A stretch of DNA of 64,000 nucleotides from Dipteris shenzhenensis (taxonomy: Eukaryota > Polypodiophyta > Polypodiopsida > Gleicheniales), in assembly GCA_047967505.1 (NCBI GenBank), contig CM106539.1. One strand, 5' to 3'. Shown here piece by piece: positions 29,386 to 40,062 of this stretch (its first letter is position 1; each line of letters opens with the position of its first letter). The notes below the pieces were generated by a model. That model saw only the letters and a list, made by a program, of their open reading frames with translations, did no database searches and had not been told where the DNA came from. The translations under genes were made by a program, and so were the position numbers.

Positions 29386-31783
29386 TTCTTCTTGAGGTTC
29401 AAATCAATGCATCTTGATGTGATTATAGGGCAATGTAGTTTTGAGAAGTACAAACCATGTTTAGTGTGGAAGCTGAAGGACATGAATATTTGTTGTTGTA
29501 TTCAATATTAAATGATGTACTTCAAAGAGGCCATCAATCATATTCGGTTCCCTTCGTTTGGTATGCATGGAGCAACATGTGATTGTTCTTGCAAGATCTG
29601 CTTATGTGATAGAGAGAATGGTATATGCGCAGCTTCAGATCATGTCTTCAGTGGAATCACGGTATTTTGGGAGTCATGTCTTTGTAGTAAACTAGTAAAT
29701 GCAACATTCCATCAGTTGAAATGCCTCATGGCACGTTGTGCACAATGTAAGGCCGTTAGAGAAGGTCTTACATGCCCACTTGAAGTTGCGAGCTTGGGGG
29801 TTGTCAATGTGCAAATTTTTGAGGATGCTGTTGTGGGCAAAACCAAGATCAAAAGAGAAAGATTTTGTCTATTAAACAAGTCGACGTTGGTACTTTGTGG
29901 ACTATGGTAGAGCAGCATACAGAAAGATTCATCACCCACAATTTTATCTTCAAATGGCAGGCTGCCCAATTCAAGGAATGTCTCTCAAATTTTCTAGAAG
30001 ATGTGATAGTATCGGTCATTGATTTTGTTGAGAATTACTCATTCAAACAACAAAATGAGATCCAATCAATGCACTGGCACTCGGAACAATGCACTATCTT
30101 GGTACATATCACCTATCGCCGGCAAACATGATGATAATTCTGTGATAAAGGAGATGCACTTCTACATTTCTGATGACAAAGATCATGATACACTCTTTGT
30201 GCAACATTGTTTTATGAGTCATTGGAATTGGTTGAAAGAGCAAGTCTTGCAATTTAAAAGACATTGGGTGTGGTCAAATGAGTGTGCAACCCAATTCAAG
30301 GTTGCAAGGCCTTTTTCTTTGTTGGACGGTTCTATGCCCTCACAAACCCGAAGATGACATGGAATTTTTTCGCCTCTGGACATGGAAAAGGAGAGCATGA
30401 TGGAGTAGGTGCAGTCATAAAGAAAGCACTCACCCAAGAGCAGCTCAAAGAAGACGAATTTGTGTTATAGAAAGCCTCTGATGTTGTGGCTTTTCTGAGG
30501 AATACACTAAGTACATCATCAAGTAGTACCTTCAATAAGAAGAAGGAAAACATAATACAAAGATTCTATTGGGAGATAAAAATTAGCGACGTAGATAGGT
30601 CCAAACAGTATAGTTGTGCACGATTGCCTGGCTCTCGATTAATGCACAGTGTATGTGGCTACAACAAGAATGATCCAACCCAAATCAAGATGAAAAAATT
30701 AATTTGCTATTGTCAGGCTTGTATGTGCAATGCGTGCCGGAGGTGTGTCAATAAGGACTATGTGATGAAATGGAATCAAAAACTGTTGAAACCTATAGAG
30801 GATGATGCACTTGATGTTGAAGTCATAACAGAAGAACCCCTTTTTGAGGGCCATGAAGACTTCCTTAGTCATTTGTTGTGTGAAGATGACAACTTTGCTG
30901 TTTGTGAAGGACAAATGGGGAGGAGAGTGCAAGCGAGGATGCCGTTGGTTTGTACTACAAAAAACGTGATGAACATCATTATCAGCTTCTGGTTGAAGGC
31001 CCCTCTGTGATCATTCTTTCTCATTTGGTGAAGTTCATTAAATTTTCGATGGATGCTAGGAACAATGATAGCAACATGTACTACCTCTCTTTAGAGATGC
31101 ATGAGGCCATATACAATGCAATGCCGGATATTTGTAATGAGACCTAATGCTACGAACTTTTATGGAAGCAAAATCCTATTTTTTGTACCATTGTGTACAT
31201 GTTTGGCTTGTTCGCACAGATGCATGAACAAAGAATTCTACATCTTTCATATGTTCTTATGCTTATGCAGAATAGCTCCTTGTGGTACTTTAAAGGGAAG
31301 CTTGATGTTTCATTGTTTGTGAGCTGAAAACATACAAAGATACATGATATATTCAGAGGACACATAAGATTAGTCTATTGTAATGACTTAAGATGAAATA
31401 ATTCACGAAGACTTATTGCAGGCAGATACTTAGGAAGCAAGGGATAATCTTTAGAGCCTTATATGCCTGGATGGGTAACAACAACAATTTCCATATGTAC
31501 AGCAATGATAACCCCGGATTGTGACACTAGTAGCTTCTCTCATATGTTTTTCTCAAATGCTCGTGAGCTTCTCTTAACAGATTGTGATAGAATTGAAACA
31601 TCACTGGAATAAATAAATTCAGAATGTTACTTTAATTGTGATAGAACGTAACTGTACTGAAATAAATTCTTAATTTAAACTTTACGAGGAAAATGGAGAA
31701 AAAGTACACAATTTTGTGTTAATAGAAACATTTACAATGCCCAGTAAACTGGGATGTACAAGAACAAAACTATAGGCTCTTAG

Positions 31784-32860
31784 TCAATATCGATCCACGG
31801 GTTTCTCTATCTTCCTACCACGGCACATCTTCTGCTTCACATATTCAAATTCTGGGGTCGAGTCCCCCCATATGTAAGGTTGCTTCCTTGCCAATGCCAA
31901 CCTATCAGGTGAGTCTAGCCACTCATAGAGCCACACACCAAGGTCACAAACCAAAAATGAGCCTCAGACTCTACCTGATCTTCAAACTTGGGCAAAATTA
32001 AGTAAGTGCCAAGCTTGTTCCCTTTGCATTTGTAGAGGCTATCATCAAGCATCAAAGTGTTCTCCTTTGTGTACTGAAGAAACACCTCCCAAAATGTAGA
32101 TAGTTGCATGAAGAAAGTTGGTTTCCCATTTGCAAATGGGAATGCTACCTTGCGACACAGGTCTTGGGATAGTAAGCGTGAAGCTTCTCTTCGATATCCC
32201 CAAAACACAAGTCTACTCTCTTGAAAACATTTGTGCTTGACACACGACTCCATATGTATATATAAATAAACTCGAGAGCCAACACTAGAAATGCCTTCGC
32301 ATATTTCTTGACATAGTGTGTGATACCTCTAGCTCCAAGAACCCTGGAAAAGCATGGGGAGTATTCGAGTAAGGTCTCCCCTCTCCGTGCATTTATTGTA
32401 AACATGAGCACACCATTCAGATTGACAATCAATGCACGCTTTTGAACATTGCACTTGGAAGCCCTGCCATAATATATTTGCACATCAGCTTCCTCCTTTG
32501 TATCTACTGGGGATATGCTAGATTGGGCTATGTATCACGGTGCGCAACAACATCAGGCGGTGCAAGATCAAGTTCTGAAACATCAGGCTATGGTATATCA
32601 GGCCGTGAAACATTAGGTTGTGGTATATATCATTAAGTTGTGCAACATTGGGTTGTGCAATATCTGGCTGTGCATCATCGGGCAGTGTATTATCTGGCTA
32701 TGCAATATCTGGCTGTGCATCATTGGGCTATGCAATATCTGGATGTGCATCATTGGGCTGTGCAATATGTGGCTGTGCAATATCTGGTTATGCATCATCG
32801 GGCTGTGCATCATCAGGCGTCTCCAAATTGCTGCTAGCCTTTGCATCATCATTGACATTC
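31784..32860 (-). pseudogene. FCP1/NLI-interacting-factor-like phosphatase domain, downstream copy (unit 1)
   Basis: FCP1-type HAD phosphatases dephosphorylate the RNA polymerase II CTD or other proteins. The minus strand gives a repeat region (P-D-D-A-Q/P-D-I-A-Q units, 32640-32830), then ASKCNVQKRALIVNLNGVLM, then NVFKRVDLCFGDIEEKL, ENTLMLDDSLYKCKGNK and LGTYLILPKFEDQVE, ending VKQKMCRGRKIEKPVDRY at 31784. The D-x-D motif of active enzymes reads N-L-N, so catalysis is unlikely. Frame breaks occur near 32510 and 32180, and CAG codons of the repeat have become TAG. Unit 1 lacks the upstream exons and is the derived copy. Confidence 0.65.
32640..32820 (-). repeat. 15/30-bp minisatellite encoding a P-D-D-A-Q-P-D-I-A-Q repeat
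   Basis: Alternating 15-bp units (plus strand GGCTGTGCATCATCG and GGCTGTGCAATATCT). In the minus frame that leads into the phosphatase domain they read PDDAQ and PDIAQ. Confidence 0.85.
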
Positions 32861-33250
32861 GTCCTACTGCATTTAATAAAAAGTGCTACTAAGCGCATAC
32901 CAAAAGCATTCACTGAACATGAATACTCAACATAGCAAAAGCATACACCAAACATAGCTTTTGCATACAGTCAATTCAACAAGGAGTTGGAGGAGAGATG
33001 GAAATTCATAATTTCAATACGAAATGAAAGGGTCGTGCGACAATATGGGCAAATGCCAATGCACACACTCTTACATGCCTTTTGTTTTCCTCTTTGGAGA
33101 AGAACAAGGCAAATCTTTGGAGGCCTTTTTTTTCCTTGAATGCAAGAAAGAGGACATAGATACTTCATCCTCTGCCTCTTTATCTTCACCATCCTCTTTG
33201 AGAGCTTCCTCCTCAGTCTATGCTTTCCTCCTAGGAGACCTCTATGGTGT

Positions 33251-34966
33251 CTTCTCATATGTTTTTCTCAAATGCTTGTGGGCTTCTCTTAACAAATTGT
33301 GATAGAATTGAAACATCACTGGAATAAATTCAGAATGTTACTTTAATTGCGACAGAATGTCACTGTACTAAAATAAATTCTGAATTTAAACTTTACAAGG
33401 AAAATGGAGAAAAAGAACATAGTTTTGTATTAATAGAAACATTTACAATGCCCAGTAAACTGGGAGTACAAGAACAAAACTATAGGCTCTTAGTCAATAT
33501 CAATCCACCCACATGTGGGATTCTTTCTCTTCCCACCACAACACATCTTCTGCTTCACATATTCAAATTATGGGGTGGAATCCCCCCATATGTAAGGTTG
33601 CTTCCTTGCCAATGCCAACCTATCAGTGAGTGTAGCCACTCATAGAGCCACACACCGAGGTTACAAACCACAAATGAGCCTAGGTCAGGACTCCACCTGA
33701 TCTTCGAACTTGGGCAAAATTAAGTAAGTGCTAGGTTTGTTTCCTTTGCATTTGTAGAGGCTATCATCAAGCAACAAAATGTTGTCCGTGTACTGGGGAA
33801 ACACCTCCCAAAATGTAGATAGTTGCCTGAAGAAAATCGGTTTCCCATTTGCAAATGGGAATGCTGCCTTGTGACATAGGTCTTGGGATAGTAAGCCTGA
33901 AAGCTTCTCTCCAATAGCCCCAAAACACAAGTCTACTCTCCTGAAAACATTTGTGCTTGACGCACAACTCCATATGTATATATAAAAAAAACTTGAGAGC
34001 CAACACTAGAAATGCCTTTGCATCTTTCTTGACATAGTGTGTGATACCTCTAGCTTCGGGAACCCTGGAAAAGCATGGGGAGTATTCGGGTAAGGTCTCC
34101 CCTCTCCATGCATTTACCATAAACATGAGCACACCGTTCAGATTGACAATCAATGAGGATTTTGAGCATTGCACTTGGGAGCCCTGCCATAATATATATG
34201 CACATTAGCTTCCTCCTCTGTATCTACCTAGGGATCTGCTGGATCAGGTTGTGTATCACGGTGTGCAACATCATCAGGCGGTGCAACATCAGGTTCTAAA
34301 ACATCAGGCTGTGGTATATCAGGTTGTGAAACATCAGGCTATGCAACATCAGGCTGTGGTATATCATCAAGCTGTGCAACATCGTGCTGTGCAATATCTG
34401 GATGTGCATCATCGGGCTATGCAATATCTGGCCGTGCATCATTGGGTTGTGCAATATCTGGCTGTGCAAAATCGGGATGTGCAATATCTAGCTGTGCATC
34501 CTCGAGAGTCTCCAAATTAGTGCTAGCCTTTGCATCATCATTGGCTTTTCTCTTTGGCACTCATGCTACTGCATTTGATAAAAAGTACTACTAAGCGCAT
34601 ACCGAAAGCATTCACGGAACATGAATACTCAACATAGCAAAAGCATCCACCAAACATAGCTTTCGCATACAGTCAATTGAACAAGGAGTTGGAGGAGAGA
34701 TGGAAATTCATAATTTTAATATGAAATAGAAGGGCCGTGCTACAATATGGACAAATGCCAATGCACACACTCTTACATGCCTTTTGTTTTCCTCTTTGGA
34801 AAAGAACAAGGCAAATCTTTGGAGGCCTTTTTTTTCCTTGAATGCAAGAAAGAGGACATCGATACTTCATCCTCTGCCTCTTTATCTTCACCATCCTCTT
34901 TGAGAGCTTCCTCCTCAATGCATGCTTTCCTCCTAGGAGACCTCCGTGGTGTCTTCTTTGGAGACA
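33251..34966. repeat. Tandem duplication of 1.7 kb, unit 2
   Basis: Second copy of 31535-33250. It remains joined to the upstream exons of the gene on its right. Confidence 0.9.
33494..34540 (-). pseudogene. FCP1-like phosphatase domain, upstream copy (unit 2)
   Basis: Same domain as unit 1 and better preserved: SSLIVNLNGVLMF, DLCFGAIGEKLSGLLSQDLC, AFPFANGKPIFFRQLSTFW, DNILLLDDSLYKCKGNK. Before it in the same frame are VDTEEEANVHIYYGRAPKC and the D/A/Q/P repeat (34360-34500). A TAG lies between repeat and domain (34232 region). N-L-N again replaces D-x-D, so loss of the nucleophile preceded the duplication. Possibly a catalytically dead FCP1-like protein rather than a simple decay product. 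Confidence 0.65.
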
Positions 34967-35000
34967 CATGTGCACCCTCAACTTTGGCATGCCGCTTTGA
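34773..35000 (-). pseudogene. Charged Lys/Glu-rich exon upstream of the FCP1-like domain
   Basis: Minus-strand frame PSKRHAKVEGAHVSPKKTPR, RSPRRKACIEEEALKEDGED, then SSFLHSRKKKASKDLPCSF to a stop at 34773. It looks like a nuclear, disordered, basic-acidic segment and may be an N-terminal exon of the same gene. A diverged version lies in unit 1 (32971-33258). Confidence 0.45.
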
Positions 35001-35055
35001 TGGTGTGGCCTCTAGTGGTCTCCGATATGCTTAGATGGCGTGGTCTCCGATGTGC

Positions 35056-35646
35056 TTAGAGGGCTTTCCTTCCTGGAACTAACACTGCTCCCCCTCTTTC
35101 CATGCAGCTATTGCATAAACTCGCATTCACTTCCAGATGCGAACCCTCTGCAGTTTCAACAAAACCACTGTGCATCTCCTCCAATGTTCCTCCTGGATTT
35201 TGCAAAACTAGGTTTTCATGCAGATCATCTTGGTTTTGATCAGCTTCAATGGTGTTATCTGCAATATTTTGCACGATCACACTAGAAAATTGTTCTAGAA
35301 GAAACAATGGACATTAACAACTAAACCAAGCATTAGTAAGGAGAAATGATAAGAAGCAAATGTAAACAATTGACCACTGTGAATAAATATATGTGTTACC
35401 TTTTTCAGGAGCAGGCAATCTGAGCATATTCTTCACCCTTGGAGGAATCGTTTGCATACAATTGTTCTCTACACACATCCCTTTCACCAAACATATGTGC
35501 ACAAAGCACAGAAAGTGGTAGACATGTTTGCAAGGCAGCGAGAACACCTCCAAGCACGAAGAACATGTTGTGTATGGTCCAATGAATACTCTGTTAGACA
35601 CTACAATAGTTGGTGTGACAGGCTGTGGAGAAAGTGTAAGCTGCAA
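35056..35646 (-). pseudogene. Cys/His-cluster exon and acidic exon upstream of the FCP1-like gene
   Basis: From 35646 the minus strand reads VSNRVFIGPYTTCSSCLEVF, SLPCKHVYHFLCFVHICL and VKGMCVENNCMQTIPPRV, a C-x2-C ... C-x-H-x3-H-x2-C ... C-x4-C pattern suggesting a RING-like or zinc-ribbon-like metal site. It ends LRLPAPEKG at a likely splice donor (GTAAC near 35402). An acidic exon follows (35056-35307; NIADNTIEADQNQDDLHENL). These may be the first exons of the FCP1-like gene, or a separate gene. Confidence 0.4.
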
Positions 35647-35744
35647 GGAGTGTTCTGTCCACTCCTTAAGCTACACACAGTAGTTATACTATTGTAGCAC
35701 CTGCTTGTATCTCTCTCCTGCTCTAAATTGACTAGACTTTGCAC

Positions 35745-35970
35745 ATAAATTCACATGAAAGCACCATAAACCACATAAAAAAGCACATGGAAACAAAAGC
35801 ACATAAAAGCATAGCAAGCACATGGAAGCACAAGCACAAGCACATAAAAGAACAAAAAAAGCACACAAAAAAGCACATGAAAGCAGATAAAAGCACATGG
35901 AAGCACAAGTAAGCACATAAAACAAACTTGAAAGCACATAAAAGCACAAAAAAAGCACACAAAAAAACAC
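35745..35970. repeat. AAAGCACA minisatellite (reverse orientation of 27675-29150)
   Basis: About 225 bp of units such as AAAAGCACATAAAAGCACA and GCACATGGAAGCACAAG. They are reverse complements of the intron array of the transposase. Frames through it are artefacts. Confidence 0.92.
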
Positions 35971-35976
35971 TGCAAG

Positions 35977-36310
35977 ATTGCTTTGCTTGGAAGTACACTG
36001 ATATTAAGGGCATGCCACCTGAGGTCATACAACATACCATCCCTATGACGGATCACATTAGAACAATGAGGCAAAGACCCTATCCTACGAATCCAAATTA
36101 TGGAGAGGAGAGATACAAAAACTAATCAATGCAAGATTCATTTATGAGATCAAGCATACAGACTGGGTTTCCCCCATCATCATAGCTCTAAAAAATAATG
36201 GTAAGGTTCGAGTATGCATACTGAATTAGCATCCTTGTGCACAAGCTCATGGAAATGAGCTTGATTTGCAAAGGATCGCCCAATTCCAAACTGTTGTGAG
36301 CCAGGCTAGA
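35977..36310 (+). pseudogene. Gypsy-B reverse transcriptase N-terminal region
   Basis: Plus-strand frames: DCFAWKYTDIKGMPPEVIQH, RPYPTNPNYGEERYK, then NARFIYEIEHTDWVSPIIIA and NNGKVRVCILN in a second frame. These match the linker and fingers of gypsy RT (F-A-W-x-Y-x-D-M, W-V-S-P-I-V, N-G-K-I-R-V-C). The palm region is missing; the element resumes at 37391. Confidence 0.8.
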
Positions 36311-37390
36311 GCTAAGTACTACATACTAAACGAAGATACTAAACGAAGACTAAATTCGTACTTAAGACTAACTAATAAGCTTGTGAATGGTAACTTACTA
36401 TAAGTAATAAATTAAGACTAGCTACTATTACTAACTAACTACTACTATTCACTAGTTAGATGCTACTAACTACTTCTAACTATTCTAAAAAAATAGGTAA
36501 TGCTGCGATCTAAGAAGACCACTTATGGAGCATGTGCTAGAAAGAGTCCTCGTTGGAAAGGAGGCCCATAGCTACCTAGAAGGAGGCTCTAGGTACAACT
36601 AGGTGTCTATAGTGCCAGAGGATCAACACAAAACCGCATTTGCCATAGAATGGGGAATGTACGCTTCCAAGATGATGCTCTTCAAGTTCACCAACACTCC
36701 CGTAACATTCCAATGACTAATGATCACACTTTTAAAGAATATCTAAGAGATTTTGTGAAGTCTATGGCGGTGACTCACTTGTCATGGGGATCTCGCAAGA
36801 ATGCCAATGGAGTACTCCTCCAAGCTCCTCTAGGTTGAGAGCAATGCATGCAAATGCCACTCACTAGTGTCACTCTAGCGACTCCCGGCTTGTTGCAATC
36901 GTGAATCCATACGGGGAAGAAGAGGGATAGGGGAAGGGAGAGGAGAAGGGAGAAAAGGAGGGAGAAGAGGAGGAGAAGAAGGGAAGAGGAGAAGAGAAAC
37001 ATGGCATTCACAAAAGGCACTATGAGGGAACATGAGAGAGGAGGAGGAGGAGAGCTTATATTCCAATGTGTGCAACGAACAAGTGAAGACCAAAGTCAAC
37101 CATTTGGCCTTTTATACATGACACCTTTTGAAGGGTGGGCCAACCCTAATTTCTTTATACCACTCTCTTTTGTCTCATTAGTTACAACCAACTTGGGCCC
37201 ACTTGGCTCCAAGGCACATCCTAGCTCTACAAGCTTCATCATCCATCAAATGACATTGTCAACTAATGTAGTTAATAGATTTACTAGAGGTATTTCTAGA
37301 TGACCTATGTGTACATTCCACATGGGATGATCACCTTAAGTACCTTCAAGAGGTGTCACCTTTACAAGATCTCCCTCAACCCTCTCAAAT
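36311..37390. other. Unassigned sequence inside Gypsy-B, with a GA-rich stretch
   Basis: About 1.1 kb that replaces the RT palm of Gypsy-B. It begins with ACTAACTA-rich sequence and contains a purine-rich run of GGAGAAGGGAGAA type (36910-37055). Its origin is not recognised. Confidence 0.5.
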
Positions 37391-38324
37391 GCCATTTCTG
37401 AGTCAAACAAAGGTCAGGACATGTTGTGTCCAATAATGGAATCTCCACGGACTATAATAAAATCAAGATCATTTTGGAGCTAATGTTCCCCACTAATGCA
37501 AAGGGTGTACAGAGATTTATAGGGAATATGGGATATTATCATAGATTTACCTACAACTATGCCAAAATTGCTTGCCCTTTGTATAAGCCATTGATAATTT
37601 TCCATTGGATGGAGGAATGCCAAATCTCCTACGAAACCCTTAAAATCATTCTAGCTTGTGCCCCAATCTTGCGAGCACCAAAGTGGGACTTAATAATCCA
37701 TGTTAATATAGACACCTCCAAGTTTACAATTTGGTGTGTATTGGTGCAACCAGGCGAGTATAAGCTAGACTATCTATTATATTTTGCTAGTCGCTAACTT
37801 AATGATGCAGAAATAAACTATACAACAACAAAAAGGGAAGGCCTTCTGACAGTATACACTATAAAGAAGTTTTAATACTACTTGGTGGTAAACAAGTTTG
37901 TGCTCTTTGTAGACCACCAAGCCCTCCTCTATTTAGTTGATAAACCTTGCATGATAGGATGCATCACCCTATTCTTCTAGAGTTTGATTTCATTGTAGCT
38001 ATGCACCCACTTTATGGCTCAACATATGTCCCGAATTCCAAATGGAGAACTGGCAACAAGAGTAGACAATGATCTCCCGGATGCTCTGTTATTTCTTGGA
38101 GATCTAATTTTGGAATGGGCTCAAGAGATCAGACACTTCTTGGCCAATGGGTTCCCACAAGATAAGGTCCTCAACAAGGATAGGGCCCAAAAAATCATTG
38201 TATAATGCACCACTGCATCCCATGAAAATGAGTTTGTGGAGGTGTTGGATGAATCCTCATATCACACAAAGCATCACATATTGTGAGGTTGTGCCATGAA
38301 TTGGCAAAATCTAATAATATATGA
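37391..38324 (+). pseudogene. Gypsy-B RT thumb, RNase H and connection
   Basis: Frame GHVVSNNGISTDYNKIK, VQRFIGNMGYYHRF, then FTIWCVLVQPGEYKLDYLLY (RNase H start, with the D-A-S-x-x-G-x-G-x-V-L-x-Q motif degraded), VNKFVLFVDHQALLYLVDKP, and AQHMSRIPNGELA plus DLPDALLF near the end. Several frame breaks. It is interrupted at 38324 by insertion of Gypsy-C. Confidence 0.85.
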
Positions 38325-38503
38325 GTATTGCGAAATGCTGCAAAATGGGAAGATAATAAATCTCCCCACCAACCGGGTAGAACACGACTATGTATTGAGC
38401 AAGTGATTGGTTACAACCACCAAAGGTGAGCTGTTGCATGGCTAACACGTGGACACTTAGAGGATTGACACATGTTGTGTTATTTGGACACGTGGAGGAC
38501 ACT

Positions 38504-38725
38504 CTACACCTCCCCTGTCAAGTTGGAAAGCTGCACGAAAGGCTTGAGTCGGCACACGTGGGCATAATTGAGAGTTTTGTTGGATAGTTGTCGTCGTTGG
38601 AGTTTATACATGTACCGACGAATCTTCATGATGACCTTGTACGGACCAACCTGATTGTGCATGAAACTCTCCGCTAGCCCTTTTTTGTGGACTGGATAGT
38701 AAATGAAAACTAGATCGTGAACCAA
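38504..38725 (-). pseudogene. Gypsy-C integrase C-terminal fragment
   Basis: Minus frame DLVFIYYPVHKKGLAESFMH, NQVGPYKVIMKIRRYMYKLQ, YAHVCRLKPF: the GPY/F module and C-terminus of a gypsy integrase. It directly follows RT sequence, so about 1.5-2 kb of RNase H and integrase core is missing. Confidence 0.75.
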
Positions 38726-39504
38726 TGATATTTTGTATTCTTCTTGAATAAATGATGCAATGAATGAGCGACGCTAGCATACTGTGGTAAAAACCTTGTC
38801 GTGAAATTTATCATCCCAAGAAAACGCTGAGGTTGTTTCACATTCTGAGGTGCAAGGTAATCAAGAATTGCTTGAACTTTTGTAGGATCCATCTGCCATC
38901 TGTATATCGGCAGTAGAGATCACAAAACCAAGAAATTGTAGTACAAGCCCATTTACACTTTTTAATTTGCAATTTGAGATTATATTTGTGTAGTCTCCTT
39001 AAGACTTCTTCAAGGACTTTTGTATGTTGCTCCCATGTGGCTGTGTGAACCAAAATGTTGTCGAGGTAGACTACCAACACCTTTTGTTGGATGAGGTCAT
39101 GAAAAATGATGTTTACCATTCTTTGAAATGTACTAGTTGCATCTAATAGCCCAAAAGGCATGACTTCAAACTGGTAAAGTCTAGTTGGTGTGTGAAATGC
39201 CATCTTTTTTGCATCTTGTGGATTGATCGGTATGTATCAATAGCCCACAGCTAAATGGAGAGACATGAAATACATGGAGGCTCCCAATTGATCCAATAAA
39301 TCATCGAGGTGAGGTAGCAGATAGACAATGAATTGTAACATCATTGAGTGGCCGATAATCTATGCAGAAGCGGAGCTCACCATTAGCTTTCTTTTTCTTT
39401 TGAAGCATTTCTTGAACATCTTGATTAATACATGAGATCTCCTTGGGTGATCGTCTACGGATAGCCATTTTTATGGGATGAGTTTCTTTTCTTGTCGAAT
39501 ACAA
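38710..39504 (-). pseudogene. Gypsy-C reverse transcriptase
   Basis: Minus frames: KKKKANGELRFCIDYRPLND (39301-39504), LYQFEVMPFGLLDATSTFQR and VLVVYLDNILVHT (38838-39203), then DPTKVQAILDYLAPQNVKQP and RFLGMINFTTRFLPQYASV. The catalytic Y-x-D-D box reads YLDN, so the second Asp is lost. Several frame breaks. Confidence 0.85.
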
Positions 39505-40002
39505 TGATAGACAGGTGCTGTAGTTGTTGTTGGTTGCATTAGATAGGGAACAAGGGACAAAAACTTAGCAAGGAGCTGACGAACACCATGAACTCGTGTT
39601 GAGATCAGAACGGGTTGTGAAAATTGAGAGCAAAAAATAGAGGAATATGGACCCCATGGGACCCATGGAACTTTTACATGATCGGCTACTATCAAGGTAT
39701 GATCTTTGAAATTCAGTGTTGCTTTGTTTAGGGATAGCCAATCACACCCAAGAGTGAGTGGAAACAACTGTTTGGTCAGCAAATAAACGGGATGAGAGAA
39801 AGATCCACTCGTTAAGGTAAAGTGAGCACGAACTAGAGTGTTGGACTTGTAGAGCGTCTTGATGCTCGCCAAAAAGGACCAGGTTCGATAAAGAAGGCCA
39901 ATTTTTGTTGTAATTCTGGGCTGATCGAGGAAATAGAGCTTCCTGTGTCAATGAGAATTTTAAATTCACAAGAATTGTGAATGGCAAAGACAATGCACAC
40001 AT
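39471..40002 (-). pseudogene. Gypsy-C protease region
   Basis: Near 39900-39970 the minus strand encodes FKILIDTGSSISSISPELQQ, the aspartic protease active site D-T-G-S. After a frame break it continues with FSHPVYLLTKQLFPLTLGCD (LGCDWL motif), which precedes RT. Confidence 0.75.
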
Positions 40003-40062
40003 GTCTGTTATGTCTTGTAGAGGCTTGTACCTGCGGTTGGCTAGCCTCGCAAAGCCAACCGC

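Larger units (their letters stand above)
27236..31147 (+). pseudogene. DDE-type DNA transposase of a 'GHGKG-DGVG' family, two exons
   Basis: Exon 1 (about 27236-27652) encodes LLNALPRDHEVSISQVSRIL and VVNFWRENIPVSPNKKDICR up to EESQ at the donor GTAAG. Exon 2 starts about 29386 (FFLRFKSMHLDVIIGQ) and contains KPCLVWKLKDMNICCC, a Cys-rich stretch (CDCSCKICLC; CLMARCAQCKAVREGLTCPL), then a probable catalytic core: VIDFVENYSFKQQNEIQSMH, ISDDKDHDTLFVQ, WSNECATQFK and FASGHGKGEHDGVGAVIKK. It ends ILSHLVKFIKFSMDA. The acidic residues fit a DDE fold, but where relatives have S-D-G this copy has S-N-E. Frame breaks near 29910, 30140, 30330, 30470 and 30950 show it is inactive. I recall similar proteins annotated only as uncharacterised; the superfamily name is not known to me. 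Confidence 0.7.
31535..33250. repeat. Tandem duplication of 1.7 kb, unit 1
   Basis: Direct repeat with period 1,715 bp (CATATGTTTTTCTCAAATGC at 31541 and 33256). Units 1 and 2 are strongly similar but clearly diverged. The junction lies at a shared CTTCTC. Confidence 0.9.
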
